Shown: positions 45,401-56,130, counted from the first letter of the stretch. The stretch: DNA of 64,000 bases from Dipteris shenzhenensis (GCA_047967505.1 CM106540.1); one strand, 5' to 3'. The notes: generated by a model from the letters alone, not told the origin. A program made the numbers and translations.

Positions 45401-45652
45401 GATCTATCATTTGAGTCTTTGACATTGAAATTTGAATGATTGATGTGATAAATCATAGATTTATATTGAACTTGAGCAAAGATGTATTTACTATTTTTCA
45501 AGCTTTTGTAATGTTTTTATTAATTATATATGTATGTATTAAACCCTAAAACTGAAACTCCGTTTCTCCGTTTCCTCCCGGAGGCCGAAACTTCGAAACG
45601 TCGTTTCCCGCCGTGCTCCGCACCCCCGTTTCCGAAACACGTGGAAACTATG
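42425..45652 (+). mobile_element. hAT DNA transposon with BED finger
   Basis: The 8-bp target duplication GTGAGAGC lies at 42417-42424 and 45653-45660. The termini are CATAGTTTCC and its perfect inverse GGAAACTATG, and both ends are rich in CGTTTC/GAAACG motifs (42440-42510 and 45550-45640) that look like subterminal transposase-binding repeats. Inside is a plus-strand BED-finger transposase. The empty site can be deduced from LINE J, which has the homologous uninterrupted sequence near 40630. Length is 3228 bp. Confidence 0.93.
42810..45065 (+). pseudogene. hAT transposase, broken
   Basis: The first frame (42810-43784) starts with a BED-type zinc finger (WRCKYCGLVKTGSVTRVKDH) and continues into a DUF659-like region: CAIPFHVAKTNQWRKTM, CTILCDGWSDVRRRN, VVTDNGSNCKSMG and CASHSLDLLIEDIG. 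A TGA at about 43784 interrupts it, and the same frame resumes to about 44186 (AYSTLELLQPAATRFAYMF). A likely intron (donor GTAAGT at 44187) leads to 44315-44631 (VWNRRWDWFHRPIHAVAHVL). A second leads to about 44745, where the hAT dimerisation motif IRVLSQDCSSGPCERNWSTW occurs. Another frameshift near 44865 precedes LQLLERNARHP, which ends at 45065. The intron-1 phases do not match by one base. The protein would bind the ends and cut the element out with a DDE-type core. Confidence 0.85.
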
Positions 45653-45660
45653 GTGAGAGC

Positions 45661-46030
45661 AAATGGCGCATCATGGCAGCCCAAGACTGAGAACCCTGCA
45701 TAAATTGCAGCATCATTTTGCCTTTATGAGCAAGAATACGTACATGGATGTTAAGAATATTGAGACCCCCATGCATCTTTGGCGAACGGATATGTTGCAC
45801 CAAAAGAAATCTCAAACTTTTTAAGCCATGTTTGGAGCACCAGAAGGTTTCCATAATAGTAGACATGAAAGATTAAGATCTCCCTTTCTGAACATAATCA
45901 AAGGCAAGTAAAATTGAATATATGCCATCAAAATGGATTGAACAATCCGTAGCTTGACATGCAATGGCCAAATGGCTAACTTCCAGTGTTCAAGCTTTTT
46001 CTTCAGCTTTGCAAGTATCCAATGGCGACG
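45661..46030 (-). mobile_element. LINE K, 5' remnant
   Basis: Continues LINE K beyond the hAT insertion. The minus strand carries RRHWILAKLKKKLEHWKLAI and SILMAYIQFYLPLIMF, the segment following the reverse transcriptase palm. It ends at an AC/CG microsatellite. Confidence 0.7.
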
Positions 46031-46037
46031 AATAATC

Positions 46038-46092
46038 ATCCACACACACACACACGCACACACGCACGCGCGCGCGCACACACACACACACC
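46038..46092 (+). repeat. (AC)n/(CG)n microsatellite
   Basis: About 55 bp of alternating purine-pyrimidine (AC runs around a central CGCGCGCGCG), a sequence type able to form Z-DNA. It sits at the junction of two LINE fragments. Confidence 0.9.
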
Positions 46093-46330
46093 ACCATCCC
46101 CATTTTAACATTTTTGTGAGGAGGCCTTGAGGGTCTGGTCCCTTTCCATTGGCTAATTTCTTAAGTCCATTTTCTATGTCCTCAACTGACATGATACCTC
46201 ATGCTTTGATAGAAAGGGACTTTGGTTCCTTGTCATCTCCCGGTCTCTCTCGTAGAGGCTCTTGATAGATGCTATCATGTCTTCCCATTTTGCCCCTTCT
46301 TTCTAGAATTTCTTTTGCATGGAGTTTTTT
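46093..46330 (-). mobile_element. small LINE fragment (upstream of reverse transcriptase)
   Basis: The minus strand reads MSVEDIENGLKKLANGKGPD, the conserved segment just before LINE reverse transcriptases. It is not continuous with LINE B or K, so it is a separate fragment or a rearranged piece. Confidence 0.55.
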
Positions 46331-47465
46331 GAAGAATGGTCTAGTGGATCTTGGTGTACCCTGGTAGGACAATGCAACCCTCCTTGGAGATATGTAGGCA
46401 ATGGTCTTGATAGAAATTGAGCTTCACAGAAAGCTCTGCCTTCGCCAACCAAGTCTTGAATATGTGTAACTGTAAAAGATCCTCATGGATGATCAGGCTG
46501 AACTCGTTGCCCTGAAACGGGAGAAAGAGAGCGTCAATGCTGTACTGGAAGGGTGGCAACCTGTCTATATGGAACCCCAATCTCTCAAACCATCCGCATG
46601 TGTGTGCGTACCAGCCTTTCTGATCACCCTGAACTGATAATGCCATAGACGATGCTAGCACCAACCAAGGTAGCTTGCATTGCCCTACAGTACATGAGCC
46701 ATAATCTCGCATGCGGTATATATAAATGATAGTCTAGAATGCCGCATCTAGCTGCAATGGCGATGCCCCAAATTCAGCCAGAATGATTTGGTGGGGAATA
46801 GATGGCTTACTGCAGATCATCAGTGATAACAAGATAACTTGTAGTCTCTCAACTCGAGTCCACTCTACCTCGGATAGGTATAGCCCCCAGAAAGGGCTGC
46901 CATACATGTCCGCAGGTCGGACCAAGGAGTCGAAATGGAGAACTTTGGTTTGCGGGTCTTGAAAATGTGACTGGAAGCACTGTCTCTCCAATTGGGCAAG
47001 GGAGCTCAAGCGGGACTGCATCGCCGGTCTCATCGTGAAGATGGGTCCAGAGAATAGAACCCCAGGTACTTGTATGATGAGACAATCTCAAGTGGTGATC
47101 AGTCAAAGGTAAACCGCTCTCTGTGTGCAGCTGCTTTGGAGGTGTTGAAGATCATAACCTTGGTTTTACCCAGGTTGACCTTCAAATGGTGGGACTCACA
47201 AGAAGCCAGTAGTGCATCGAGGTGTCTCTGGAGCCCCTCAGCTGACGAAGGTAAGAGCACATCATCATCACCGTACATTAAAATCTGGAGCAAATAACCA
47301 GCAAGAGAGCAGCTGGCTCCTCCTAGGGTCCTCATAAAAGACTCAAGCTTGTCTATGTAAAGGCCAAACAAGGTCGGCGAAAGTGGGCAACCATGTTTGA
47401 CCCCAATGGCGCTCATGATCTCATTTGTCCATCCACTACTCGTCCGAACTACTCTACCGAAATTT
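46331..47465 (-). mobile_element. LINE B, 5'-truncated, same family as LINE E
   Basis: Frames at 47533-47099 hold reverse transcriptase from GVKHGCPLSPTLFGLYIDK to LPSSAEGLQRHLDALLASCE and LKVNLGKTKVMIF, with the catalytic block as YGDDDVLL. Frames at 47033-46734 (LAQLERQCFQSHFQDPQTKV) and 46712-46341 (KGWYAHTCGWFERLGFHIDR) carry the C-terminal region. All three blocks match LINE E. The 5' end stops at a GA microsatellite near 47465. Confidence 0.8.
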
Positions 47466-47490
47466 GCTCCGTGGTCTAATTCAAGTACTT

Positions 47491-47521
<31 letters not shown>

Positions 47522-47545
47522 CAGTTCCGACAAATCCTAAGCACC
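47466..47545 (+). repeat. GA microsatellite and left copy of a 25-bp direct repeat
   Basis: A GA tract is followed at 47521-47545 by GCAGTTCCGACAAATCCTAA and five more bases. The same 25 bp, also after a GA tract, recur at 49971-49995. The pair flanks LINEs C and D and looks like a target-site duplication. Confidence 0.8.
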
Positions 47546-49205
47546 AGAGAGAGAGAGAGAGAGAGAAGAAGAAGAAGAAGAATGTATTACCGTCCTCTGG
47601 GGGCCGAAATACCGACCCATGGGACCCATAAAAGTCACGATACAAGTGTCTCCTTCCTTTTATGGAAGGGGGGGAGAACAATTATTTTGAAATACATTGA
47701 GTAATACAACATTCACGATATTTAAGAACCTTGGCAATATAGTTACCCAGAGTGGCTATATGGCTATGTGAGAGCAAGCTTGCTAGGGTGTCGTGTTCCT
47801 CTGTAATATTGTTAAAGTCCCTCCTTATGCAGGCATACCGTGTGCATGTAAGGAGGACATGTGCTTCTGTCTCTACTTGTTCTTGGTCACACAGCTTGCA
47901 AAATCTTTGTTCGCTTGAGACATCTCCCCAAGCACCTTTCTCTATCTCCAGAGTGTGTGATCGGGTGCGGATGAGTGCAATGCTTCTCCTTGCATTTGCA
48001 GGTATGGGCATAGTTATGTATTTTTGTGCATTTTCTTCCTCCTTGGAGTAGGTGTCCCAATAAATGGGATTGACATGCGTACAATAGTACTCATACTTAG
48101 CCCTTTTTTCAGCTGATTGCCATTTTTGCTGCAATATTCCCAACAAAGCTTTATGAAATGCCTTCTCATCCATTTCCCCGGATGACATCTCCAGGTAGGA
48201 TGTTGCTCTCCATCTTTGGAACCATCTCTGAATGTCTTGCCACCAACCAGATGATAGCGTCTTGCTTTTGTTTGTCTTTTGAGGCCTTTTACTTGCTTCC
48301 CATGCTTTCATTGGTAATCTCTGCGACCCCATGGACTTGACCTTCTTTATGTATTTGAAAACCCTTCGTAGTGCTCTCAGCTCAATGGGCCTTGTACCAG
48401 TCTCAATAAGCATGATTGAGTATGGTGTAGTAATTTTAACTCCCAGATGCCGTCTTAGAAATGATTTCTGTATTTTTTCAATATCATTCCATTTTGATGC
48501 TGAGATGGTACCTCCCCATACTTCTACTGCATATAGGACTGTTTGCACCACATAAGCATCAAATAAAATCCGTCTGATGCTCCATCTCTTAGTGTCACTA
48601 TTTCTGCAATCATTTTCAAAATGATAATATTTTCCCCACCTGGCATCAATCCTTCTGTGGACACAATCATTCCATCTATGATTTGCTAGCACATCTATTC
48701 CCAGGTATTTGAATGTGTTTACTCTCTCGATTTCCTGCTCATTGTACATAATACTTGGGGTGTTTGCAGGCTGCTTTGTTTTTACTATCATCATTTTAGT
48801 TTTGGTGACATTTACCATGAGGCCGCTCTTTGCACAAAACTTGTGTGTAATGTGCATCATCCGCTGCATATTTTCTGCTGTGTATGAGAAAAAGACATCA
48901 TCTGCATATAACAACAGTAGTACGGTGCATGCACAGATTTGGGGGCTCTCTAGTTGCTGCTCTTGCATCATTTCTTTGACCAACTCCTCCAATCTGTCAA
49001 TACATAGTCGAAATAATGTTGGTGACAGAGGGCAACCCTGTTTACCCCCCATATTACTATGGAATGTAGTTGACAATCCGTTTCTACCTTTGAGTTGGTA
49101 AGTTACCCTCTCATATAATCTGAAGACTGCTATTTTCAAGTGATTTGGCACTCTTAAGTAGCCCATTCTTTCCCACAAATTGTTTCTAGGCACTGTGTCA
49201 AATGC
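47546..49205 (-). mobile_element. LINE C, 5'-truncated
   Basis: Minus-strand LINE beginning in the middle of reverse transcriptase and ending at 47592 with the conserved hairpin, followed by (AAG)n and (AG)n. It contains an uninterrupted 503-codon frame. Its 5' end abuts the simple-repeat tail of LINE D. Confidence 0.85.
47682..49193 (-). CDS. LINE C reverse transcriptase, partial but open
   Basis: The 503-codon frame lacks the N-terminal fingers. It starts just after the KAFDTV block and contains GGKQGCPLSPTLFRLCIDRL, the catalytic LLYADDVFFSYTAENMQRM (YADD near 48900), GLMVNVTKTKMMIV and FKYLGIDV. The long C-terminal region has QKSFLRRHLGVKITTPYSIM, then the Cys/His motif CKLCDQEQVETEAHVLLTCT, probably a nucleic-acid-binding finger. 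It ends near 47682, 90 bp before the 3' hairpin. The open frame suggests a recent insertion. No APE endonuclease is present because of the truncation. Confidence 0.88.
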   Translation of the reverse strand: MPRNNLWERMGYLRVPNHLKIAVFRLYERVTYQLKGRNGLSTTFHSNMGGKQGCPLSPTLFRLCIDRLEELVKEMMQEQQLESPQICACTVLLLLYADDVFFSYTAENMQRMMHITHKFCAKSGLMVNVTKTKMMIVKTKQPANTPSIMYNEQEIERVNTFKYLGIDVLANHRWNDCVHRRIDARWGKYYHFENDCRNSDTKRWSIRRILFDAYVVQTVLYAVEVWGGTISASKWNDIEKIQKSFLRRHLGVKITTPYSIMLIETGTRPIELRALRRVFKYIKKVKSMGSQRLPMKAWEASKRPQKTNKSKTLSSGWWQDIQRWFQRWRATSYLEMSSGEMDEKAFHKALLGILQQKWQSAEKRAKYEYYCTHVNPIYWDTYSKEEENAQKYITMPIPANARRSIALIRTRSHTLEIEKGAWGDVSSEQRFCKLCDQEQVETEAHVLLTCTRYACIRRDFNNITEEHDTLASLLSHSHIATLGNYIAKVLKYRECCITQCISK

Positions 49206-49940
49206 CTTCTTAAAATCTATGAAGCAGCAAGAGAGAGAGAGAAGAAGAAGAAGAAGAAGAAGAATATATTATCGTCCTCTGAAGACCAAAACCGGCCTAT
49301 GGGACCTGAGCAATACAATATCACAAGTACATGAAAGCTCCTCCCGAAGATGGGAGGGTGGAAAGAGAAACCACCTTCTAGGATTCAGGTGGATTCCTAT
49401 GCTTGAAGAGCTTATACACAAATGTTCCTAAAGCTGAAGGTGACCCTTTATGCAGCAAATCAGCTAGTTTGTTATGTCCCTCAAGGAGGTGATTGAACTC
49501 TTCCCTAATGTGTGCATAGTGAGGGCATATCATTACCATGTGTTCTTCTGTTTCAACCATACCTTGATCACATAGTTGGCATATTCTACTCTCCCTTGGC
49601 ATCTTTTTCCATCCCCCTGTTTCTATTTGCAGCTGGTGTGATCGGGTGCGGAGTGAGGCTAAAGCCCTCCGTTTATGCACTGCTATAGGTGTACATATGT
49701 ACTTCTGCGTTGTTGTCTCCCTTCCTGTATAAATTGACCAATATTCGGGGTTGATATATGTGCGATAGTACTCAAATTTATCTTTGTTTTCTGTTGTTTG
49801 CCATTTCCTGTGTAGTGCATTCAGCAGGTCATATTGAAAAGCCTCTTCATCAATCTCCTCTGAAGAGTAGTTTAAATACTCTTCTACTTCCCACTTCTTG
49901 AACCATTTTTTTAGGTCCTGTGCCCATCCGGATGTCAAAA
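49206..49940 (-). mobile_element. LINE D, strongly 5'-truncated
   Basis: The frame at 49983-49378 encodes only the C-terminal region of a LINE C-like protein: WAQDLKKWFKKWEVEEYL, EYYRTYINPEYWSIYTG and the finger CQLCDQGMVETEEHMVMICP. The 3' end has the hairpin at 49273-49305 followed by (AAG)n/(AG)n. It is homologous to the last third of LINE C but clearly diverged from it. Confidence 0.85.
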
Positions 49941-49995
49941 TGTAGAGAGAGAGAGAGAGAGAGAGAGAGAGCAGTTCCGACAAATCCTAAGCACC
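49941..49995 (+). repeat. GA microsatellite and right copy of the 25-bp direct repeat
   Basis: Partner of 47466-47545; bases 49971-49995 are identical to 47521-47545. Confidence 0.85.
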
Positions 49996-51040
49996 CTTTT
50001 GGAATCAAATCATAGCAACCTCAGGGCTTTGGGGCAGATTGCAGCAGAGAAAACGCCTCCCTGAGCAATTCGCAGCAAATCCAGGGCTTAGTGGAGGACA
50101 AGAAATACAAATCGCTGTAGGTACAGTGGCCCCGGGTGGCTGGAAAACAGTTCGCAGCAGGACCTCGCCCTCAAAAAACAGGTTCCGCATGCCAAGAACT
50201 AGTACATCTGGCACAAGAATCAGCCGTACAACACCTCGGGAAGCGTGCAAGAGTAGCACAAGTGATTTGCAGCAAGAAAAAAGGCGTTGGAAGAGAGAGA
50301 ATAAGATAGTACACAGCACTAGGGCTGAGAAATAAGGGCTGGACGCCCCCGAAGATCTTTATTGCAATAGAAATAAAGTTTGTACAAGAAGAACATGAAG
50401 CTGAGTACAATCTTGAATGAATATAGGAGCTCTGAGGCCCCTTCTTTTATAGAATTGGCCTAGCTAAAAGCTAGACCTTCTTTTCTAAAGCTACATTTTA
50501 ACAAAAGCTAAGCTTTCCTGCTTTTAGCCGACCTAGGGGCAGCTTTTATGCTCTTTTTAAAAGCCATAGGTTCTTCTTTAATGGTGCCATATCCCGGGTG
50601 TTTTTTGCCTTGTGGGACCTGCTTTTTGCCACTTGCTCTAGCTTTTTGAGCCTTTTAGCACTCGTCGAAGTCTTCTACAAACTCCAACACTTTAACCCAT
50701 TAAAGGTTAGCAAAATGCATGCATTCCTAGTTCTTGGACTAATCCTAGTCCCTTGTTGGCATCCCCACAGTTCTCTTTTACAAATGCAAAGCAAAAGTAA
50801 AACAATAAAACTTATTTTGGTTAACCAAAGTCAATGTTCTTTGATTGAAGTATCAAATCGTAGCAACTTCAGAGCTTTGGGGCAGATCGCAACAGAGAAA
50901 ACGCCTCCCTGGGCAATTCACAGCAAATCCAGGGCTCAGTGGAGGGTAGGAAATCCAAATCGTAGTAGATATAGTGGACCCAGGTTGCTGGAAAACAATT
51001 CGCAGCAGGATCTTGCCCTCAAGAACTTTGGATTGCAGGT
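49996..51040. repeat. two diverged direct repeats of about 180 bp
   Basis: Bases about 49995-50175 and 50852-51025 share the order AGCAAC, GGGCTTTGGGGCAGAT or AGCTTTGGGGCAGAT, GAGAAAACGCCTCCCTG and GGAAAACA, with scattered changes. The 680 bp between them are non-coding. They could be the ends of an old element or a duplicated segment. No terminal TG/CA was established. Confidence 0.6.
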
Positions 51041-51049
51041 GGTTCCCTA

Positions 51050-52200
51050 GTGTAGGGAAAAGGTTTGGATTTTAATTGGTCTAAATATACAGCTTTACAC
51101 ATTGGAGATTTGAATGGTTGCTAGTGGTTAGATTATACCTGTCCTTTAGTCCTTTAACATGTGGCGGGCACTCTTGGTGTAAATCCTCTCACTCAGCTGT
51201 GGAGGTTTGAAGGTTTTGCTATAGGGATGAACTGTGGACTGAAGTGCTGCTGCTGACTGATGGTGGAAGAGTGAGGGGAATGACCCATTTTTTATACCAT
51301 GGAAGGAGCCAACAAAGATGTGACCCCACCAAGTGACGACACACTTATCCCCTTTTCCACTTTGTTGGGATGGATATGATAGGGGTGGTGCCAATCTCCT
51401 GTCCACCCATGCTGAGTGGTTGCTGCTGGTCTTGCTTCTATGGCTGTGCTGCCACAGGGGCTTGTGGAACCTAGATTAGCCTTGTGTGTTGTCCAAAGCT
51501 CCCAAGGCAAGGATAATGTGCTGAAAAATCCTTGCCAACCCATCGTGCCTCCTAGGTACCCGTGCTTGAATTTCACTGCATACAATCCCTTTCTTGAATT
51601 TGTGAAGCAAAATTTGGTCAGGCTCAACCACGTCTGTGTCATTAACAGTTTTTGGCTGCTCCAATTCTGGAACCTTTGTTGATCTAGCTCCCACATATGG
51701 CTCAAGTGACAAGTCACGACACATGAAACACTGGATGCATAATTCTTTTCTTGGGTAACTGAGGCTTCATGGCTACATCATTGATAACTTGACTGATGGG
51801 AAAGCTTCCAAAACTCCGTGGGACAGCCTGGGCACTCCTTCCCAATCAGTTTTAATCTTGTTCTGATAATATATGCCGATTGACCTTTCTTATTCTCAAC
51901 ATATGTGTGGTGCTCGTTGACTCTTAGAATGTGCTCATAGCTCTCCAAAATCCGGTTTGCTTTGTAAACTTTCTCTGAAGTCCTAGCAAGAGGGGCCTGA
52001 TTTTCTTTCCAAATGCAACTTCATAGGGAGTCCTATCCACACTAGTGAAATGGGTGTTGTTCAAGACCGTTTGGACTATTGAAAGATACTGGTCCCATCT
52101 TGACTGTGTGTCAGTCTGATTTATGCAAGTTGGGATTTCGGCTTTGAATAGTGTGTGAAAAAACCAAACCAACCTAAGCAGGGTTAGACTCTAGATTTGA
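51050..52200 (-). mobile_element. degenerate gypsy integrase remnant
   Basis: The frame at 52172-51924 has SRWDQYLSIVQTVLNNTHF and DRTPYEVAFGKK, the end of a gypsy integrase core where the host-like HSSTGxTPFE pattern occurs. Downstream on the minus strand (51724-51292) frames with VVEPDQILLHKFKKG resemble the tail that leads to a chromodomain. Nothing is open for long and no LTRs were found. Confidence 0.55.
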
Positions 52201-52349
52201 GACTCTATGGATGAAGGCAAATTGATTGCAATGGAAATTGAGGAAGAAGCCTCATTAGTGGATCTCGTAGGATCGGGAGTCCGGTTGGCATAGCAGGTGT
52301 CACGCCCTGTGGCCAAGACTTTGACTGTTAGGACTTCTTGTTAGAGGAT

Positions 52350-52600
52350 TGTAGGCCATCTTCTCCCGGTTCTAGTGATGCCCTATGGGCCCTGGTATGT
52401 GCCTTGTAGGCATAGTTATAGGCACTTAGTGTTTTAGTGTCTTTTATGCCACATAGGACATTTAGTCCTATGTGACACCTAGGACACTTAGTCCTAGGGT
52501 CTAACTTCAAGTACTATGTACTCTTCATTTTATCTTATCTAGTTGACGTGACGGTTTATACCTTTCGACTCCTGTACTTGCTCTTTTGCTCATCGCCCCC
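52350..52600 (+). repeat. copia-5 5' LTR
   Basis: Starts TGTAGGCCATCTTC. Its last bases (CATCGCCCC) are followed by CAAAG instead of the TACA seen in the 3' copy, so the end is damaged. Confidence 0.88.
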
Positions 52601-52604
52601 AAAG

Positions 52605-52616
52605 TGGTATTAGAGC
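52605..52616 (+). promoter_or_regulatory. copia-5 primer-binding site
   Basis: TGGTATTAGAGC, one mismatch to the initiator tRNA-Met site used by the other elements here. Confidence 0.85.
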
Positions 52617-52670
52617 GAGGTTGGACCTGCTTCCTGCCCCCGACCTGCATTGCTCCCTGCACCCCCATCC

Positions 52671-53092
52671 GTACAGTCCGTATGACTGTATTGACATCCG
52701 TACAGATCCATACAGATCCTGCGTCAGATCTCGTACGTCTTCTACCAGGTGCACGTTTGATCTGCTTGTACTCCTGCGGTCATCCATACAGCGGTACGTA
52801 ACTGCGTAGGACATACACCGTACAGTCGTATAGTGGTACCTGCGTTGTACTCGTTCCGTACAGGTGTATGTGCGCCGTGCCTACCCCGTACAAGTGTACC
52901 TGCATCGTATATATTCTGTATAACCGTACTTGCTCCATACAGGTTTATCTGTTGCATACTTGTTTCCTACAATCTTCCGTACAAGTATACATGTAGATCA
53001 ACTGTTTGCAGCTTGTACTTGCCTTTCGTACACACGTGATTGTAGATCAGCTGTCCGTATAGCTCGTACTTGCTCCGAGAGTCCTGTACAGG
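52671..53092 (+). promoter_or_regulatory. GTAC-rich cluster in copia-5 leader
   Basis: About 17 GTAC palindromes occur in 420 bp, mostly as CCGTACA, CGTACTTGC or TGTACC; fewer than two are expected. The spacing is irregular, so it is not a simple tandem repeat. Confidence 0.65.
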
Positions 53093-53713
53093 TTTTGTAG
53101 GTGCAAAGTTATCTACAGGTTCTATATTTATTTTAGCATTGGTTGTGAACCAAGTTCTTGGTTCTTGCTTGCTATACCTTTTCTGGGTCTCACTGCAATC
53201 ATTTACAGACATTTGCAGTTTGGGGGCTTTTGCAGGACATTGGCAAATTTGGGGCTTTCAGTTCTTTTCACTTCTTTTGGTTGCAATTTCTTGCAAGACA
53301 TTGGAGTTTTGCGATTTGGTCTGCAATTTCTTGTTTAGATTGTAGTACATTGGGTCAGATTGCAGGACATTGAGTTACATTTGTAGGACATTGGGTCAAA
53401 TTGCAATACATTGGGTCACATTTGCAAAAATCTCAGCAAAATTTGGGGCTTTTTTGTATTTGCCCTCTTTTTGGCCTATTTGCCCTCATTAAATCTGGGC
53501 CTTTTGCCAGATTTTCTGTTTTTTGCAGTGAACATTGCTTGACATAGTCACATTTGGGTCAAATTTGCATTTGCCCTTTGATTTGGGCTGGAAATTTGCA
53601 GAACATTTACTTGCAGACATTTGCTGTCATTTTTGGACAGCCAGCTCTTTGCAGTGATAGCCTTGAGGCTTTTGTGTTTACAGGTCTCTTCTTTTTAGGG
53701 TATCCCATTTGCA

Positions 53714-54125
53714 ATGACTGGCAACAATCATGATCTATTTGGCATTCTTTGTGAAGATGATAAGTTGGATGGCACCAACTATCCAATGTGGTCTTATCTC
53801 ACGAAACATATTCTTGTTGCAAGGCATTTTTGGAATATTGTTTCTGGGATAGTGGCTGCTCCTACTATTGGTCCCTCTGCAGAGGGTACTCCTCCTGATG
53901 CCTTATCCTCTAGCACCCTGCTGCTGCCCCTCCCACTCAGGAACACTCAAGATGGGATGCAAGAGATGCAAATGCACATTCCTGTATTGCTTTATCATGC
54001 ACAAGAATCATTATTCCACACATCTAGTCTTGCAGGATAGCAAAGGATGCTTGGGACAAATTGGCTTCTCCATATTTTCATGTACCATCTCAGCTGAGAC
54101 ATAAGCTTGATGACAAGGCAATCAA
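53714..54125 (+). pseudogene. copia-5 gag fused to integrase end
   Basis: Starts MTGNNHDLFGILCEDDKLDG, with TNYPMWSYLTKHILVARHFW, typical of copia gag. Several frame changes later the gag phrase AKDAWDKLAS (about 54050) passes straight into HVPSQLRHKLDDKAIKC, the C-terminal region of integrase. This junction marks a deletion of roughly 2 kb compared with full copia elements. Confidence 0.8.
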
Positions 54126-56130
54126 ATGCATATTTATTGGTTACAGCCAGGAGAGGAGAGGGTATCGGTTATACCAACCAATACTGGGAAGATTATTGTC
54201 AGTAGAGATGTAATCTTTGCTGAACATTCGTCTTCTCCTCTCGTGGACTGCAAAGCTAAGCCAGAAGTTGACATGTTTGATGCTTTTGACTCTTGGTTAC
54301 CTCTGCCTTCCTCAGAGGGGGACTTTGACCAGCAACATGAGCCTCCTGCAGGCCCTCCAACAAGCAATGATCAGCCAGTACCCCATGCTGATTTGCAGGT
54401 TTCTCTTCCAGCACAAAATGATCCCACTATTCATGATGTTGTGATTGAAGAAAGAGCTGTCAATAGACAGCAAAGGCAAGTTCCCAGATGGCTTCTTGAC
54501 ACATTGAGGGACAGCAAACAAGATCAACCTCTTGCTGCCCGGACAAGATCAGGGAATAGACAGATGCATGGTCACTTTCTTGAGTTTGCACTCCTTGCTA
54601 CAGCTTGCAATGAAGAGCCTTTGTGCCATAAAGATGCTTTTGACAGCAAAGAGGGGATGGATGCAATGAGAGCTGAGTTACAATCCATTGCCAAAAATGA
54701 CACATGGGAATTAGTAATCTCGCTCTGGGCAAGCATGCCATTGGTACCCGGTGGGTCTACAAATTAAAAAGGAAATCTGATGGCAGCATAGATCGACACA
54801 AAGCCCGTCTTGTTGCAAAAGGGTATGCCCAACAACAAGGCATTGACTTTGAGGAGACCTTTGCTCCCACATCCATGATTACTACTATTAGATGTGTCAT
54901 TGCCATTGCAGCCCATCACCATTGGCAAGTGCACCAGCTTGACATCAAGACTACTTTTCTTCATGGGGATCTACAGGAAGAAGTTTATGTGACACAACCT
55001 CTTGGCTTTGAGGTTGTTAATTCTGAAAACAAGGCCGGCTTAGAAAAGCCCTTTATGGTTTGAAGCAGGCACCCAAGGCATGGTATGCCAAAATTCATGC
55101 TATGCCTTGGTTTTCAGAATAGCCCCACAGAGCCCACTCTTTATGTCCGTGGGAGTGGATCTAATTTTTTCGTGCTGATTTTATATGTGGATGATATGCT
55201 AATCACGGGCCCAGATACTCAGCATATTGCAGCTTTCAAGGCTGATTTGCAACAGGCTTTTGAAATGTCAGACATGGGATAGCTACACTATTATTTGGGC
55301 ATTCAGTTTGCTCATGTTGAGGGAGGTATCATGATGTCACAGTCCAAGTATATTGGATAGCTCCTTGATCGTTTTCAGTTTGAGGATTGCAAGCCAATCT
55401 CTACTCCAGTGGACCCTGGCTTCAAATTTTCAGCTCATGATGGGAGCCCACCATGTGATATCACTCTTTACCAGCAGGCTGTTGGATGTCTCATTTACTT
55501 ATGTCACACCAGACCTGACTTACAATATGCAATATCTCAGCTCAGCAGGGTCATGCACATGCCCAGTTCACAGCATTGGCAGGCAGTGAAGAGAGTCTTC
55601 AGATATCTCAAAGGCACTCAGGATTTAGTCCTTTTCTATGGTGATCAGGGTTCACTTACCATGCATGCTTACACGGATAGTGACTGGGCAGGTTGTTCCA
55701 ACATCAGAGTCACATATACCGGCAATTGTTTTTTGCTTGGCAGTTCATGTATCTCTTGGCTCAGCAAGAAGCAACCAGCAGTCACCACATCTAGCTGTGA
55801 GGCTGAGTATAGGGCAGCCTTCACTGCTACAGTAGAGTGTGTATGGCTTCGACAGCTACTTATAGATCTTGGTATTTGCCAGACATCCTCCACTATGGTC
55901 TACACTGACAACCAAGGCTTTGGCCATTGCGCGTAATCCAGTGTTTCATGCGCGTACCAAGCACATTGAAGTTCACTATCATTATGTTCGAGAGTGATCA
56001 TCAGCAGGAGACATAGAGTTGTCCTACCTTCCCACAGAGGACAACATAGCAGATATGTTTACAAAGGTACTTCCTCGTCCAAAGTTCGAAGTCTTCCGAC
56101 AGGCTTTACACTTGGTTCCCTTTGTTACAT
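54126..56130 (+). pseudogene. copia-5 integrase tail, reverse transcriptase and RNase H
   Basis: The frame at 54126-54767 covers the integrase tail and linker to RT. The frame at 54704-55063 has [38 protein letters not shown] and [19 protein letters not shown]. The frame at 55085-55282 has LILYVDDMLITGPD (the YVDD motif is intact). The frame at 55409-55936 has RNase H (YTDSDWAGCSNIRVT, ISWLSKKQPAVTTSSCEAEY, VYTDNQ). A terminal ADMFTKVLPRPKF lies near 56060. At least four frame changes and several stops separate these. Confidence 0.85.

Noticed and set aside
46038-46192. Cys-rich open frame on the minus strand
   Set aside because: The Cys/Val run is an AC microsatellite translated. Only the leading LINE motif is meaningful.
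47466-47580. CRISPR-like repeat
   Set aside because: It is simple GA and AAG repeats without spacers; no cas genes and a eukaryotic context.
49985-51040. LTR pair of a small retroelement
   Set aside because: The repeats lack TG...CA ends, a target duplication and a primer site, so they are reported only as direct repeats.
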